Source: Winogradskyella litoriviva (GTDB lineage Bacteria; Bacteroidota; Bacteroidia; Flavobacteriales; Flavobacteriaceae). Taken from it: 64,000 nucleotides of DNA. The translations under genes were made by a program, and so were the position numbers. Under the pieces are notes generated by a model. It did no database searches and had not been told where the DNA came from. It worked only from the letters and a program-made list of their open reading frames with translations. The DNA lies in contig NZ_JABRWQ010000001.1 in assembly GCF_013249065.1 (NCBI RefSeq), forward strand, positions 847,669 through 911,668, read 5' to 3'. Positions 47,711 through 56,168 of this stretch are shown piece by piece. Each line of letters starts with the position of its first letter. The stretch's first letter is position 1.

Positions 47711-48271
47711 TTATTCTCTTTTTTTTAAAATTTCATTTCCAAAATATAGAACTGACAAACTAATTAAAAGACAAGGGAATAATCCAGTAACAAATCCTGT
47801 CGGAAATCCGTGTTTTGCGATAACTAAAACAAAATAACCAATGTAACCAAATCCGAATTTGAGCATTCGTTCCATAGCGTTCATTTTTTTTGTCAGAGTA
47901 ACTATGAAAAATGGAAGAAAAATGCTCAATAAGAATCCTCCAAACACACTATTCATATTTGCGTTTGAGTCCAAAGTTAGAAAGCCAATAATTCCTATTA
48001 AGACTAAATTCAGTGCCAATAGAAAAAGCCCGTTAATTATTTTTGTTCCGATATTTTTTTCTCGAATAGAATTGTCCGCTAAAATCAATTCTTTTGAATC
48101 AATTTCTAGAACTGCACAAATCAAATTTAGCGTTTTGCCTCTTGGTTCACTTTCAGAGTTTTCTATCCGTTGAATTGTTCTCAAATTTATTTTTGCTTGT
48201 TCGGCCAATTCCTCTTGGGTAAGTCCTTTGATTTTTCGGGTTTCACTTATTTTGTTTGCAATCCGGTTCAT
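47711..48271 (-). CDS. Helix-turn-helix (XRE-type) regulator with membrane domain
   Basis: 186 residues: an XRE helix-turn-helix (about 5-60: ISETRKIKGLTQEELAEQAK, NLRTIQRIENSESEPRGKTL) joined to four membrane helices (about 80-180). This architecture suggests a membrane-tethered regulator or a sensor. It is the only DNA-binding regulator in the cassette region; a standalone one-gene unit. The target is unknown. Confidence 0.8.
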   Translation of the reverse strand: MNRIANKISETRKIKGLTQEELAEQAKINLRTIQRIENSESEPRGKTLNLICAVLEIDSKELILADNSIREKNIGTKIINGLFLLALNLVLIGIIGFLTLDSNANMNSVFGGFLLSIFLPFFIVTLTKKMNAMERMLKFGFGYIGYFVLVIAKHGFPTGFVTGLFPCLLISLSVLYFGNEILKKRE

Positions 48272-48371
48272 TTGTTAGTTACTTTTATTTAATTCTAAAA
48301 GTAGTATTTTGTTCTAAATTTGATAACGGTTTTCATTTGACTTTTAGACGACATTTACTTTGTCGTTAAAT

Positions 48372-48516
48372 GTCGTAAAGTTTCTCTAAAGTGTTTGAGT
48401 ATGGTTAATTGCATGTTTAAGCAAATAAACTAGCATATAAATCACAGATACAATATTCTGCAGGAATCTTTTAAGTTGTTAGTGACTAGGTAATTAATTG
48501 TAAACGATGATGGCAA
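48372..48516 (-). repeat. attC-like cassette site, degenerate
   Basis: GTGTTTGAGTATGGTTAATT, TTCTGCAGGAATC and TTAATTGTAAACGATG keep the order of the standard site, with substitutions throughout; the outer cores no longer pair well. Before it, 48272-48371 holds no gene I recognise. Confidence 0.55.
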
Positions 48517-48520
48517 ATCG

Positions 48521-49978
48521 TTATTTTTTAATTATCTTAAATGTTGTTGATTCTCCACTTGCAGATTGAACATGAATGAAATAAATTCCGGATGTTCCTT
48601 TATGTTCAATATTCAACTGATTTTTATTCTCAAAAGAATACTTTGCTACTACTACACCCAAAACATTCATAATCTTTACTTCTAGTTGGTCATACATTTT
48701 TTCAGTTTGAAGAGTTAACAAACCTTCTGTTGGGTTAGGATGGACTTTTAGTTTAAGTTGTTCTGATTCTTCTTGGGTTGACAGGGATGAGTCTACATTT
48801 CTTACTGCTCTTACAAAGTTATTAACGTACAAAATATCACCTTGTGGTCCAAAATAAGTTGGGTAAGTACCTGTTCCAATTTCTTTTGGGTCATTTCTTT
48901 GAGCTCCAGCTCCATGCGTATCGTATATTGTTTGAATATTAGTTGGTGGTAATGACATTTGCCCTTGCGCTTCACCGAAACACAAATAAACGGCATCAGT
49001 ATACGGTGTTGGTCCATCCATTAATGGTGAGCTAGTCCAGTAATATCCATAATTAGGGTTACCATCAGGATTATTAAATGAAGTACAGGAAAACAAAGGG
49101 TTTATTGCAGGGGAATTAGTTATATCTGGGCAACGAGTATAGTCTAAAATACTGTGTAATTCTTTAGCATTAGGTAAACGCCAGTCATTATGTCCTGCTA
49201 GTGTAAGATTCTCGCAATAAGACAAAGAGTTTTCCCAATCACGAGTATTTCCGTCATCTGTTTGTTGCCACATCAAACCCGTAGCATTATCTGTTATTGT
49301 GCCATCTTCATTATCCACAAAATTATTTATTCCATAGGATGTATTTCCTCTTACAAGTCTAAAATACATTGTGTTTGCATCTCCTGTTGCGGGTTTATAT
49401 TTTGGATATCCTTTTAATCTTCCATCAACAAAATTGTATCCAAAAACAGCTTCGTTTCCGGCCATTATTAAACTTGTATATTGTGTACTTGACCACGTTT
49501 GAGCATCAATTTCGCGCTCACCAATACTTACATCTCCAATTGGCTGATTAAAATAATTAGTATCTATAAATTTAATTACAGCATTGCTTCCAAAACATCT
49601 ACCTGTAAAATTCGCCAATGAGTATAATTCTTTAATTGTAGGAACTCTCCAATCAGTATAACCACCTAAAGTTGAATTTGCAGCTTTTATAAATGCAGCA
49701 TCATATGTAATTTTAACTCCCATATCTTGTTCCCACATTAATCCGGTTACATTATCAGTTATTGTACCGTCACCATTGTTGGTATAAGATGGTTGGTTAC
49801 CATTATAATGAGCATCCTGACCATAAAAACTTTGACCAATTGTAGGTGTTGTAATAATAGAGTTATTATCATAAAAGTCGCTTACATCTGTATCTACAAT
49901 AGGATAGTTTTGACTATAAGAAATAGTGCTTGATGTTATAATTATACAGCCAAGGGTTACTAGAAATTTAAAATTCAT
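48521..49978 (-). CDS. Secreted DUF1566 protein with type IX secretion sorting tail
   Basis: 485 residues: signal peptide (ending SYSQN); two DUF1566/Lcl-type modules, each with DGTITDN-TGLMW followed by a WR-P--KEL segment (about 60-205 and 218-395); and a C-terminal type A sorting domain (about 410-485: VHPNPTEGLLTLQTE ... GIYFIHVQSASGE). The protein is therefore exported and released or anchored by the type IX system. DUF1566 modules resemble C-lectin-like folds found in surface proteins. No enzymatic role can be assigned. Confidence 0.85.
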   Translation of the reverse strand: MNFKFLVTLGCIIITSSTISYSQNYPIVDTDVSDFYDNNSIITTPTIGQSFYGQDAHYNGNQPSYTNNGDGTITDNVTGLMWEQDMGVKITYDAAFIKAANSTLGGYTDWRVPTIKELYSLANFTGRCFGSNAVIKFIDTNYFNQPIGDVSIGEREIDAQTWSSTQYTSLIMAGNEAVFGYNFVDGRLKGYPKYKPATGDANTMYFRLVRGNTSYGINNFVDNEDGTITDNATGLMWQQTDDGNTRDWENSLSYCENLTLAGHNDWRLPNAKELHSILDYTRCPDITNSPAINPLFSCTSFNNPDGNPNYGYYWTSSPLMDGPTPYTDAVYLCFGEAQGQMSLPPTNIQTIYDTHGAGAQRNDPKEIGTGTYPTYFGPQGDILYVNNFVRAVRNVDSSLSTQEESEQLKLKVHPNPTEGLLTLQTEKMYDQLEVKIMNVLGVVVAKYSFENKNQLNIEHKGTSGIYFIHVQSASGESTTFKIIKK

Positions 49979-49980
49979 GT

Positions 49981-50105
49981 ATTTGTTAGTATAGGTTGTC
50001 TATTATTTAGATGTCTTTTTTAAATTTCTTGTGATCGACATCAATATTTTCTTTAGACAATAAATTCCTAAAATGGTTTAATTATACATAGTGTTAGGTA
50101 TAGTT
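49981..50105 (-). repeat. attC-like cassette site, very degenerate
   Basis: Only the end (GTTTAATTATACATAGTGTTAGG) still matches the standard site; the left half (ATTTGTTAGTATAGG) is barely recognisable. Called mainly by position between two minus-strand units. Confidence 0.4.
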
Positions 50106-51297
50106 ATTTTTCTACTTTTATTTCTCTGACAAACAGATTAACATATGTCACAAATGTTTTTTCTTGGTCATTATGTTCTTCGCTTATTCCTGAAATTAAA
50201 TAATTGTTTCCGACTTTATTGATAGAATTGAATACATAATAATGTCTTGTATATTCATTATTAAATTTATAGTACCTTTCATCTGGAATATCCCAATTCC
50301 AGTTTATTCCATTGTCTAAATCCAAATTCAAAACCCAAGGTTTTCCGCTCGAATTTCCAATTACTAAAATGTTTTGCTCACCTAAAAAAACAAAATCGTT
50401 TATATCATATGCTGTGATATATTCTTTTTCAAATTCCTCTTTCGTTGGTGGTTTGCTTGCCCAACTTGGTGTGTTTTCGTTGTATTCTAAATTCCGAGGT
50501 AATTCAAATTCTAAAATATTGGATAATTCTAAATATTTGTCGATTTTTCCAAAAATCAATTTGTCTTTTAGGTTGTCTAGTTGACCTAAAGCAAATAAAG
50601 AATTTTTATAAAATTTTAATTTTTTGATTTTGAAATGTACTTCTTTGTCAATCCTTTTCTTGCCATTTAAATTAGAAGTGTATAAAAAGGAATTTGATTT
50701 TGAATAGTGATGAGCAAGAACAAAAATAGCATCATCAAAAACTACTATTTGTTTTGGTGGCAGAAATGAAAACTCGAAATCTACATCTTGCTTGAACTTG
50801 GTTTTCCAAAGTACATTACCATTCTTATTAATAGAAAGTTGGCATATATACGTGGAATGGAAAAAATGACCAGCAATATATAATTTATTGTTGGCAGAAG
50901 TGATGGCATCGAAAGTCAAGTAATTTTTGCTGAATGTATTTGAGTAGTCTTTATTCCAAATGATTTCTCCGGTCGAGTCAAATTTGGTTATTTCAGTTCC
51001 GCAACTAAAAATAATATCATCATTTGAGTCTATTATTACTCTCTGTTGAGCACAAGTCTCTACTACTTTTTTCCAGATTATTGTTCCGCAATTTTTAAAT
51101 CTTGCTAAACTGCCATATTGAGATAAAACAACTAAGTCTCCATTTGAGAATTTAGCGGTTTCTATAGGTGGAAATTTTGAAGCGTAGTTTGACGAATTAT
51201 GAGTGTAACTGTCAATATCCAAATTCCAAGATTCTGAAATTTGACCTTGAACACTAAAAGTGAGTATTAGAATTAATATGTTCAGGGTGATTTTCAT
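50104..51297 (-). CDS. Secreted PQQ-like beta-propeller protein
   Basis: 397 residues with a signal peptide (ending SVQGQ). Repeats such as GTIIWKKVVETC, GEIIWNKDYSN, GNVLWKTKF and GINWNWDIPDE, each a strand ending in W-K/N, point to a PQQ-like or WD40-like propeller. There are no catalytic motifs. A single-gene unit between attC-like sites. Confidence 0.6.
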   Translation of the reverse strand: MKITLNILILILTFSVQGQISESWNLDIDSYTHNSSNYASKFPPIETAKFSNGDLVVLSQYGSLARFKNCGTIIWKKVVETCAQQRVIIDSNDDIIFSCGTEITKFDSTGEIIWNKDYSNTFSKNYLTFDAITSANNKLYIAGHFFHSTYICQLSINKNGNVLWKTKFKQDVDFEFSFLPPKQIVVFDDAIFVLAHHYSKSNSFLYTSNLNGKKRIDKEVHFKIKKLKFYKNSLFALGQLDNLKDKLIFGKIDKYLELSNILEFELPRNLEYNENTPSWASKPPTKEEFEKEYITAYDINDFVFLGEQNILVIGNSSGKPWVLNLDLDNGINWNWDIPDERYYKFNNEYTRHYYVFNSINKVGNNYLISGISEEHNDQEKTFVTYVNLFVREIKVEK

Positions 51298-51298
51298 A

Positions 51299-51438
51299 TT
51301 TGTGCATAATGTGTTTGTGCATGTTTAGTTGCTTGGTTTAGCTCGTAATTTAGGGAATAAAAACCGAATATAAAATCTGTTAGAATTTTCGTAAGTAGGC
51401 GAGAACCAGCCATTAATTATACACGGTGTTGTAGGTAG
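51299..51438 (-). repeat. attC-like cassette site
   Basis: Standard body (GTGTTTGTGCATGTTTAGTT, TTTAGCTCGTAATTTAG, TTCGTAAGTAGGCGAG, CATTAATTATACACGG) ending at the start core GTTGTAGGTA (51428-51437). Confidence 0.8.
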
Positions 51439-51442
51439 TTTT

Positions 51443-51859
51443 TTATTTACCATTCAGTTTTTCAAAATATTTTTTCCGATAAAATTTATTCACATCTCTT
51501 TTAATTGTATCTGTTTTTGAATTTATAATATAATATTCAAAATCGGAATCTATTTTCTTATATAAGGAATCTCCGACATTCAATTTTTTGTGTATAAAAA
51601 GGGGAATTTCTTTTTGCCATTTATTATCAATCAGAATTGGTCTTGTTCGTCCTTGTGTTTTATTTAGTAAACTTGTTATTTTTCCAGAGTACGAGTTATT
51701 TCGGATTTCTTTATATTCTTTTTCAAGATGACTTTCCGATTTGTTTTGAATTATTGAGATAGAGATGATTATAATAAAAATTGGAATAAATACTAATGCA
51801 AGACTTTTCTGGATTGTCTTTTCTTGTTTCTTCAATTCAGCTTTGCTTTCACTATTCAT
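51443..51859 (-). CDS. Hypothetical single-pass membrane protein
   Basis: 138 residues: a short cytoplasmic N-terminus, one membrane helix (about 18-38) and a soluble domain with a beta core (YSGKITSLLNKTQGRTRPIL). No family recognised. It shares one unit with the gene at 51904 (44-base gap); the pair lies between GTTGTAGGTA (51428) and its exact reverse complement TACCTACAAC (52363). Confidence 0.6.
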   Translation of the reverse strand: MNSESKAELKKQEKTIQKSLALVFIPIFIIIISISIIQNKSESHLEKEYKEIRNNSYSGKITSLLNKTQGRTRPILIDNKWQKEIPLFIHKKLNVGDSLYKKIDSDFEYYIINSKTDTIKRDVNKFYRKKYFEKLNGK

Positions 51860-51903
51860 TAATCATATTACTAAAATAATTATAACTTATTCAGGATGAG
51901 TTC

Positions 51904-52347
51904 TTATCTAAATCCAACTTCTTTTTTATGATAAAAATTGGTTTCTATTCCGTAATCTTTAAATATTTTATTTACTAATTCTGATTCACTTCTGTTGCAA
52001 TTAAAACGAAAGGTTTTGTCATTTAATTCAACCTTAAAATGCGCAGGCGTTCTAGATATATATTCATAATAAACAACCTTACTAATTTCAGAAAAATTTA
52101 TAGTTTCATTTTTTTGTCCTAAAAGATTTAATGGGTATTCAATATTGATTTTTGAATTTTTGGAGTCAATTTTTATTCTATTAATCCATTTTTTATTTTT
52201 TAAGAATAATATCGCCGAAAATCCGACGATAAATATTAGAAAAATCAGAACCTTGTTCTCTATGAAATAAATAGGGAAAAGACACATCAATAAAGTTAGA
52301 ATTAATACTTTTAATATTCCACTAAAATACTGAGGTTCAAACTGCAT
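51904..52347 (-). CDS. Hypothetical membrane protein with PH-like domain
   Basis: 147 residues: two membrane helices in the first 55 residues, then a beta-rich segment (KINIEYPLNLLGQKNETINF, SKVVYYEYISRTPAHFKVEL) that could be a bacterial PH-like domain. No firm family. First gene of a two-gene unit. Confidence 0.6.
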   Translation of the reverse strand: MQFEPQYFSGILKVLILTLLMCLFPIYFIENKVLIFLIFIVGFSAILFLKNKKWINRIKIDSKNSKINIEYPLNLLGQKNETINFSEISKVVYYEYISRTPAHFKVELNDKTFRFNCNRSESELVNKIFKDYGIETNFYHKKEVGFR

Positions 52348-52362
52348 TTCGTGTTTTTAAAT

Positions 52363-52500
52363 TACCTACAACCGTCTAGTTTATGATTTCGTTGCTTGTT
52401 AAAACATTAAAGTTAGTAAATAAATCACAGATAGAAAGTCCGCGTAGACTGTTGTAAGTAAGCTATAACAAGCAAGTAATTATACACGTTGTTGTGCTTT
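52363..52500 (-). repeat. attC-like cassette site, variant body
   Basis: Starts with the core TACCTACAAC (exact partner of 51428-51437) and ends GTTGTGCTTT. The left arm (CGTCTAGTTTATGATTTCG, then TTGCTTGTT) differs from the standard site, yet AACAAGCAAGTAATTATACACG on the right still pairs partly with it. Confidence 0.75.
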
Positions 52501-52502
52501 CG

Positions 52503-53246
52503 TTATTTTTTTAATTCTAGATTAATAATTTTAATAATGGAATCTGCGGTTTTATTGATTTTAATAAGCGCTTTAATATTGGTTCTATTTACAGCTTGTT
52601 TCCAGATAACGTAGGATTCAAATGCTATAATCATATCTGGAATTCTATCATCAAAATCTAATTTTTTAAATAATTCTGGCTGATTAGGATAGTTCTCAAT
52701 ATTAAGTAGAACTCCACCTTTGTGAGCAAGATTCTTCAACAAATCATTAACATCTTCATTGTTGTCTCTAGCAAGTATTTCGGTCTGGTTTTTACTACCA
52801 TTATATTCAGTTATTATATCTATTATCTTTGGGTTTAATAATTGCAAATCACCCGTATTAATTAAAGTTTCTATGGTTTTTGTTTTAAACTCTAAATGTA
52901 ATGTTATAATGTCATTTGTGCCTAAATTTTGAATAATTTCTACAAGGCTTAAATTCGGTTTTTTATAACTTTTTCTATAGTTATCGTATAATACCCGAGA
53001 AGAATCAACTCTTGAGATATATCTATTAGCATACGCTTTATCAGCTTTTAAATCTGATAAAAGGCGATTGTAGTAATTTTTCGCTAATATATTTTTTTTT
53101 CGTGACTCATTCCAATTGTTGATTTGTAATGCTATTATAATTCCGATAACTACTAGAATTATTTCACCGATTGCGTAAGTTAGATATTTTCTGAATTTAT
53201 TTTCAGAAAGTAATTTTTGTCTAATTTTTCTAAAGAATTTTATCAT
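52503..53246 (-). CDS. DUF6090-like membrane protein, copy 2
   Basis: 247 residues. MIKFFRKIRQKLLSENKFRK then YAIGEIILVVIGIIIALQIN match the gene at 46781 almost exactly, while the periplasmic helical domain has diverged widely. Each copy is preceded on the plus strand by the same start core (GTTGTGCTTT). The pattern suggests duplication of a whole unit or separate capture of family members. Function unknown. Confidence 0.8.
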   Translation of the reverse strand: MIKFFRKIRQKLLSENKFRKYLTYAIGEIILVVIGIIIALQINNWNESRKKNILAKNYYNRLLSDLKADKAYANRYISRVDSSRVLYDNYRKSYKKPNLSLVEIIQNLGTNDIITLHLEFKTKTIETLINTGDLQLLNPKIIDIITEYNGSKNQTEILARDNNEDVNDLLKNLAHKGGVLLNIENYPNQPELFKKLDFDDRIPDMIIAFESYVIWKQAVNRTNIKALIKINKTADSIIKIINLELKK

Positions 53247-53258
53247 TGATTAGCGGTT

Positions 53259-53392
53259 TCTTGTAACGTGTTTACATATGGCTAGTTGCAAAAAATTAGC
53301 GATGATTTTCCGTCGTAACCGAAAGATAACAAATTGCAATGAATTCCGATTAGAAATTGAGCCGCAATGAGCTATACGCGTTATTGTAACAT
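53259..53392 (-). repeat. attC-like cassette site, variant body
   Basis: From TTGTAACGTGTTTACATATGG to TATACGCGTTATTGTAACAT. The interior (CGTCGTAACCGAAAG, AACAAATTGCAATGAATTCC) is unlike the standard site. The end overlaps the last codons of the gene at 53381. Confidence 0.6.
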
Positions 53393-54106
53393 GTTTTTTG
53401 CGTTTAAAATTATGATATCAGCTAATCTTTTAGGACTCACATTGAGACTTGTTAAATCAATTTCTTGAATACCTTTATTAATTGTTCCGACAATTATTTT
53501 ATGTTCATTTACCCTTGAGCTTTTGGCTTTTAAAATTCCGAGGTCAATTATTTCATTCCAGTTCAACATCTTTCCGTCATATTCAATAGCAGTTTTAGTT
53601 ATTCTCATTTTGATTTTATGTTCCATAAAAAAAGCTCGATATATGAAAATAGGAATGATTATTAGGAAAACACCAAAACCCATTAAAACACCATCATCTA
53701 AAGTTGAGTTTACAATATCATTATAGTTTACAAAGAAAATATATACAACTGCGAATAACATTAAAACCAAAACAGCCTTATCATATGCTACATTATTTTT
53801 AAAAGTTAGATTATGAGTTTGTTCGACTGATTTATATTTTGGATTTCTACTTCTTGATGGTCTTGTGAATATTCCATCATTTAAGCCTAAAATTTTTTCA
53901 ACACCATTTGCAATATATTTATCATCAATTTGACTTTTAACTTTGACTCTAATTTGTTCCAATTCAGAGGAGTCTAAATCGAATGTTGGACAGTGTTCAT
54001 TAAAATTAGCTATATCGTTTGTAAGAGAGCATATCAATCCCTTATTAAAATCCTTTTTTCGATTGTTACAAACTTTACAAAACGTTAGATGATATTCTCT
54101 ATTCAC
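53381..54106 (-). CDS. Membrane protein with N-terminal Cys cluster
   Basis: 241 residues from a GTG start (an in-frame stop lies just upstream, so no longer form exists). Cysteines at 10, 13, 26 and 39 (FCKVC, LICSL, EHCPTF) form a likely metal-binding module. Two membrane helices follow (about 108-125 and 138-160), then a PH-like beta domain (KIKMRITKTAIEYDGKMLNW). The last codons (NMLQ, stop) are encoded by the cassette start core. Confidence 0.65.
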   Translation of the reverse strand: MNREYHLTFCKVCNNRKKDFNKGLICSLTNDIANFNEHCPTFDLDSSELEQIRVKVKSQIDDKYIANGVEKILGLNDGIFTRPSRSRNPKYKSVEQTHNLTFKNNVAYDKAVLVLMLFAVVYIFFVNYNDIVNSTLDDGVLMGFGVFLIIIPIFIYRAFFMEHKIKMRITKTAIEYDGKMLNWNEIIDLGILKAKSSRVNEHKIIVGTINKGIQEIDLTSLNVSPKRLADIIILNAKNMLQ

Positions 54107-54120
54107 TTGATTTGGTTAAA

Positions 54121-54209
54121 ATGTTGTACAACGGTTCGTATAAGAATAGTTGCGTGATTTTCCGAGTAAGCACAGACTAAGCAATTTTTTTATACTTTAT
54201 TACCAACTG
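54121..54209 (-). repeat. attC-like cassette site, short variant
   Basis: About 90 bases: ATGTTGTACAACGG at the start, then GTATAAGAATAGTTGCG, and AAGCAATTTTTTTATAC at the end, followed by TTACCAAC (54200-54207), partner of GTTGGTAA at 54833. Shorter than other sites, lacking the central hairpin. Confidence 0.6.
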
Positions 54210-54825
54210 GCTTTATTTCGGTTATTAGAATCGGCTCATATTTTTCTTTTTTCACAATATGAGTCAATTCCGTTAATATTTTTTCTAATTCTTGTATTGA
54301 GTTCAGCTTTTCTTTTCTGGTATCAATTCGTTTTGTGAATGAGTAACGTGAGAAGTCAATATTTGAATGATTATATTCTTTCGCTTTTTGAAGATATTCT
54401 TTAGAATTGAGATGTTCAGTCAATCCATAGATGCTAAATTCTGCTACTTTAGGTTTTTTAAGGTCAACATCAAAAGTAATTTGACATTCGTTTATTTCAG
54501 CGAATTTAATATAGTCAACTAAACTGTTATGGTTTGTTTTAATAACACTTTTTGTAAATCCGATTTTTTCCATTTCCGAATATGGTTTTTTAGAAAGAAT
54601 TCGGTTTTTGTACCTTCTTTTTCTAAACCAGTCAGAAATCCAAGCAGATAAAACAAATAAAGGTGCAAAAATTAAAGTTATAGAGTAAATTATTAATATC
54701 CATTTAGTTGGGACTTCCGAAAAAAAGAAAATCAGATAGATTGAAAATCCGCTAGTTAGAATTCCACTAATCCATAAATAACCTTTAATCAAAAATCCTT
54801 TATTTAATTCTAGCAGTTTGTTCAT
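54190..54825 (-). CDS. Hypothetical two-helix membrane protein
   Basis: 211 residues: two membrane helices near the N-terminus (about 12-35 and 40-65), then a soluble alpha/beta domain with ECQITFDVDLKKPKVAEFSI. No family recognised. The C-terminal VGNKV and stop are encoded by the cassette core TTACCAAC. It is bounded upstream by the first 230-bp element. Confidence 0.6.
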   Translation of the reverse strand: MNKLLELNKGFLIKGYLWISGILTSGFSIYLIFFFSEVPTKWILIIYSITLIFAPLFVLSAWISDWFRKRRYKNRILSKKPYSEMEKIGFTKSVIKTNHNSLVDYIKFAEINECQITFDVDLKKPKVAEFSIYGLTEHLNSKEYLQKAKEYNHSNIDFSRYSFTKRIDTRKEKLNSIQELEKILTELTHIVKKEKYEPILITEIKPVGNKV

Positions 54826-54840
54826 TCAGTTTGTTGGTAA

Positions 54841-55070
54841 CGTCCACTGTGTATGGCGAAGTGAGGCGCGCCTCACGAGGAGCCATAATTGCGCCTCATT
54901 CGCTATACACGCTGATGTGTGTAGTTTCGTGTGGAGCTCACCTAGACTCGACTAAATATATCACAAAATTTTGGGAGGTGCAATTAACAGTGGACGATGT
55001 GGTGAAATTAGTAGAAAGGAAGCGTTTGGAAAACGCGATTCTACGTGCCGCAGGCAATTTCACCACATCG
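54841..55070 (-). mobile_element. 230-bp ORF-less composite palindromic unit, copy A
   Basis: Matches 59461-59690 at all but two positions. Outer inverted repeat CGTCCACTGT (54841-54850) / ACAGTGGACG (54987-54996) encloses the first part; CGATGTGGTGAAATT (54995-55009) and its exact reverse complement (55056-55070) enclose the second. The first part holds a GC-rich hairpin: GTGTATGGCGAAGTGAGGCGC pairs with GCGCCTCATTCGCTATACAC, and GTGAGGCG-CGCCTCAC is itself a 16-base palindrome. Identity with copy B begins exactly at the AAC core, where the flanks are unit-specific. A 93-codon open frame across it is judged spurious. Confidence 0.85.
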
Positions 55071-55200
55071 TGTTTGTGTATGGTTAGTTGCGTGGTTAAG
55101 AAACTAATTTAGCAAACTTTTACGAACCCGTGAATATTCCGCAGGAATATTCGCAAGTAGGGAAGAACCTAGCAATTAATTATACACGGTGTTGGCGATA
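55056..55200 (-). repeat. attC-like cassette site
   Basis: Standard body: CGTGTTTGTGTATGGTTAGT, hairpin GAATATTCC-GCA-GGAATATTC, AGCAATTAATTATACACGG, ending at core GTTGGCGATA (55191-55200). Confidence 0.85.
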
Positions 55201-56021
55201 GTTTTTATTTTTTTTGCTTTTCTAAAATAGAGGTTATCATTTTCTTCATCATTATACATTCTATAAATACTTATAGGTAGCATATTGCCTGGTGGTCTAG
55301 GAATATCATTATCTATGAAAAAGTCGCTTTTGATAGTAACAGGTAAACTTGCTGTAATAATTGAATCTGAAATTGGCTTGTCGGCATATACGCTCAAATA
55401 AAATCTTTCTATACGCAAATCTTTAGGCCCAAAATAAGTTTTTAATGTGTCTTTAAATCGTTTGATATCATTTTCTAAACTATTTAGAGAATTAGAAAGT
55501 TCAGTTTTGCCTATCACTTTATTATTTACAGCAGTCATAAAAATTTTCATTCCATAAACTGGGTCTTTTTTTATTAATTCAGTCGAATCGCTTTTAGGTA
55601 AAGTAAATTCAATTCCAAATTTTCTCTTTAGATATTCACTGTAACTTTTCGTCTTAAGCATACTGAATTTATGTATGCCATAATTGTTCTTTATAGTTCC
55701 AAAAAGGCTGTCTTTATTATCAGAAAGTTTGTAATTAATTAAAATCTTGCTAGTTGTATCAATAGGCAGACTTGAATCCGATTTCCAATATGATGTCCTT
55801 AGTTCAAATTCAATTTGCGATTTATTAGCGTTCCATTTTGTTTTCTTATCAAATTCGCTAGGTAATTTAAAAACTAAACTATCTGGATAGAAGTGCCAAG
55901 TACTATATTCATTTTCAATTTCTCGCCAATTTCCATTTAGCTCTTTTTCAGATGAATTTTGTCCACAAGAAAAAGCTAATAGAAAAAGCATAAAGTTCAA
56001 TATGTAAACGGATTTTTTCAA
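55176..56021 (-). CDS. Hypothetical lipoprotein
   Basis: 281 residues from a TTG start that gives a normal signal peptide (MKKSVYILNF ... LAFSCGQN, Cys at 19). The first half is a beta-rich lipocalin-like region (NGNWREIENEYSTWHFYPD); the second half contains helical and beta segments with PGNMLPISIYRMYN. No family recognised. The last residues TIANTVYN and the stop are encoded by the attC-like site itself. The start codon lies 3 bases from the other core. Confidence 0.65.
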   Translation of the reverse strand: MKKSVYILNFMLFLLAFSCGQNSSEKELNGNWREIENEYSTWHFYPDSLVFKLPSEFDKKTKWNANKSQIEFELRTSYWKSDSSLPIDTTSKILINYKLSDNKDSLFGTIKNNYGIHKFSMLKTKSYSEYLKRKFGIEFTLPKSDSTELIKKDPVYGMKIFMTAVNNKVIGKTELSNSLNSLENDIKRFKDTLKTYFGPKDLRIERFYLSVYADKPISDSIITASLPVTIKSDFFIDNDIPRPPGNMLPISIYRMYNDEENDNLYFRKAKKIKTIANTVYN

Positions 56022-56023
56022 AT

Positions 56024-56159
56024 TATTGCCAACGGTCTCGGCTATGATTTCGTTGTGGAATCATCCGCAGGATTATTCCACTTAGAAATCAGCCATTGAT
56101 TAATACTTTTATTTTGGTGTGGCACAAAACCACAATGAATTATAGCCATTGTTGTGCGT
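56024..56159 (-). repeat. attC-like cassette site, unrelated body with conserved fold
   Basis: Bounded by TATTGCCAAC (partner, with one mismatch, of 55191-55200) and GTTGTGCGT (56151-56159). The interior differs from the standard site, but GGCTATGATTTCGTTGTGG pairs with CCACAATGAATTATAGCC, and GTGGAATCATCC pairs with GGATTATTCCAC inside it. The fold, not the sequence, is kept. Confidence 0.75.
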
Positions 56160-56168
56160 TCGTACTTT

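Noticed and set aside
54831..55112. A 93-codon open frame across the 230-bp element (and its twin at 59451-59732)
   Set aside because: The frame spans nested inverted repeats and the start of the attC-like site, so it is open because of the repeated structure. It has no family features, and the two copies are nearly identical because the whole DNA is.
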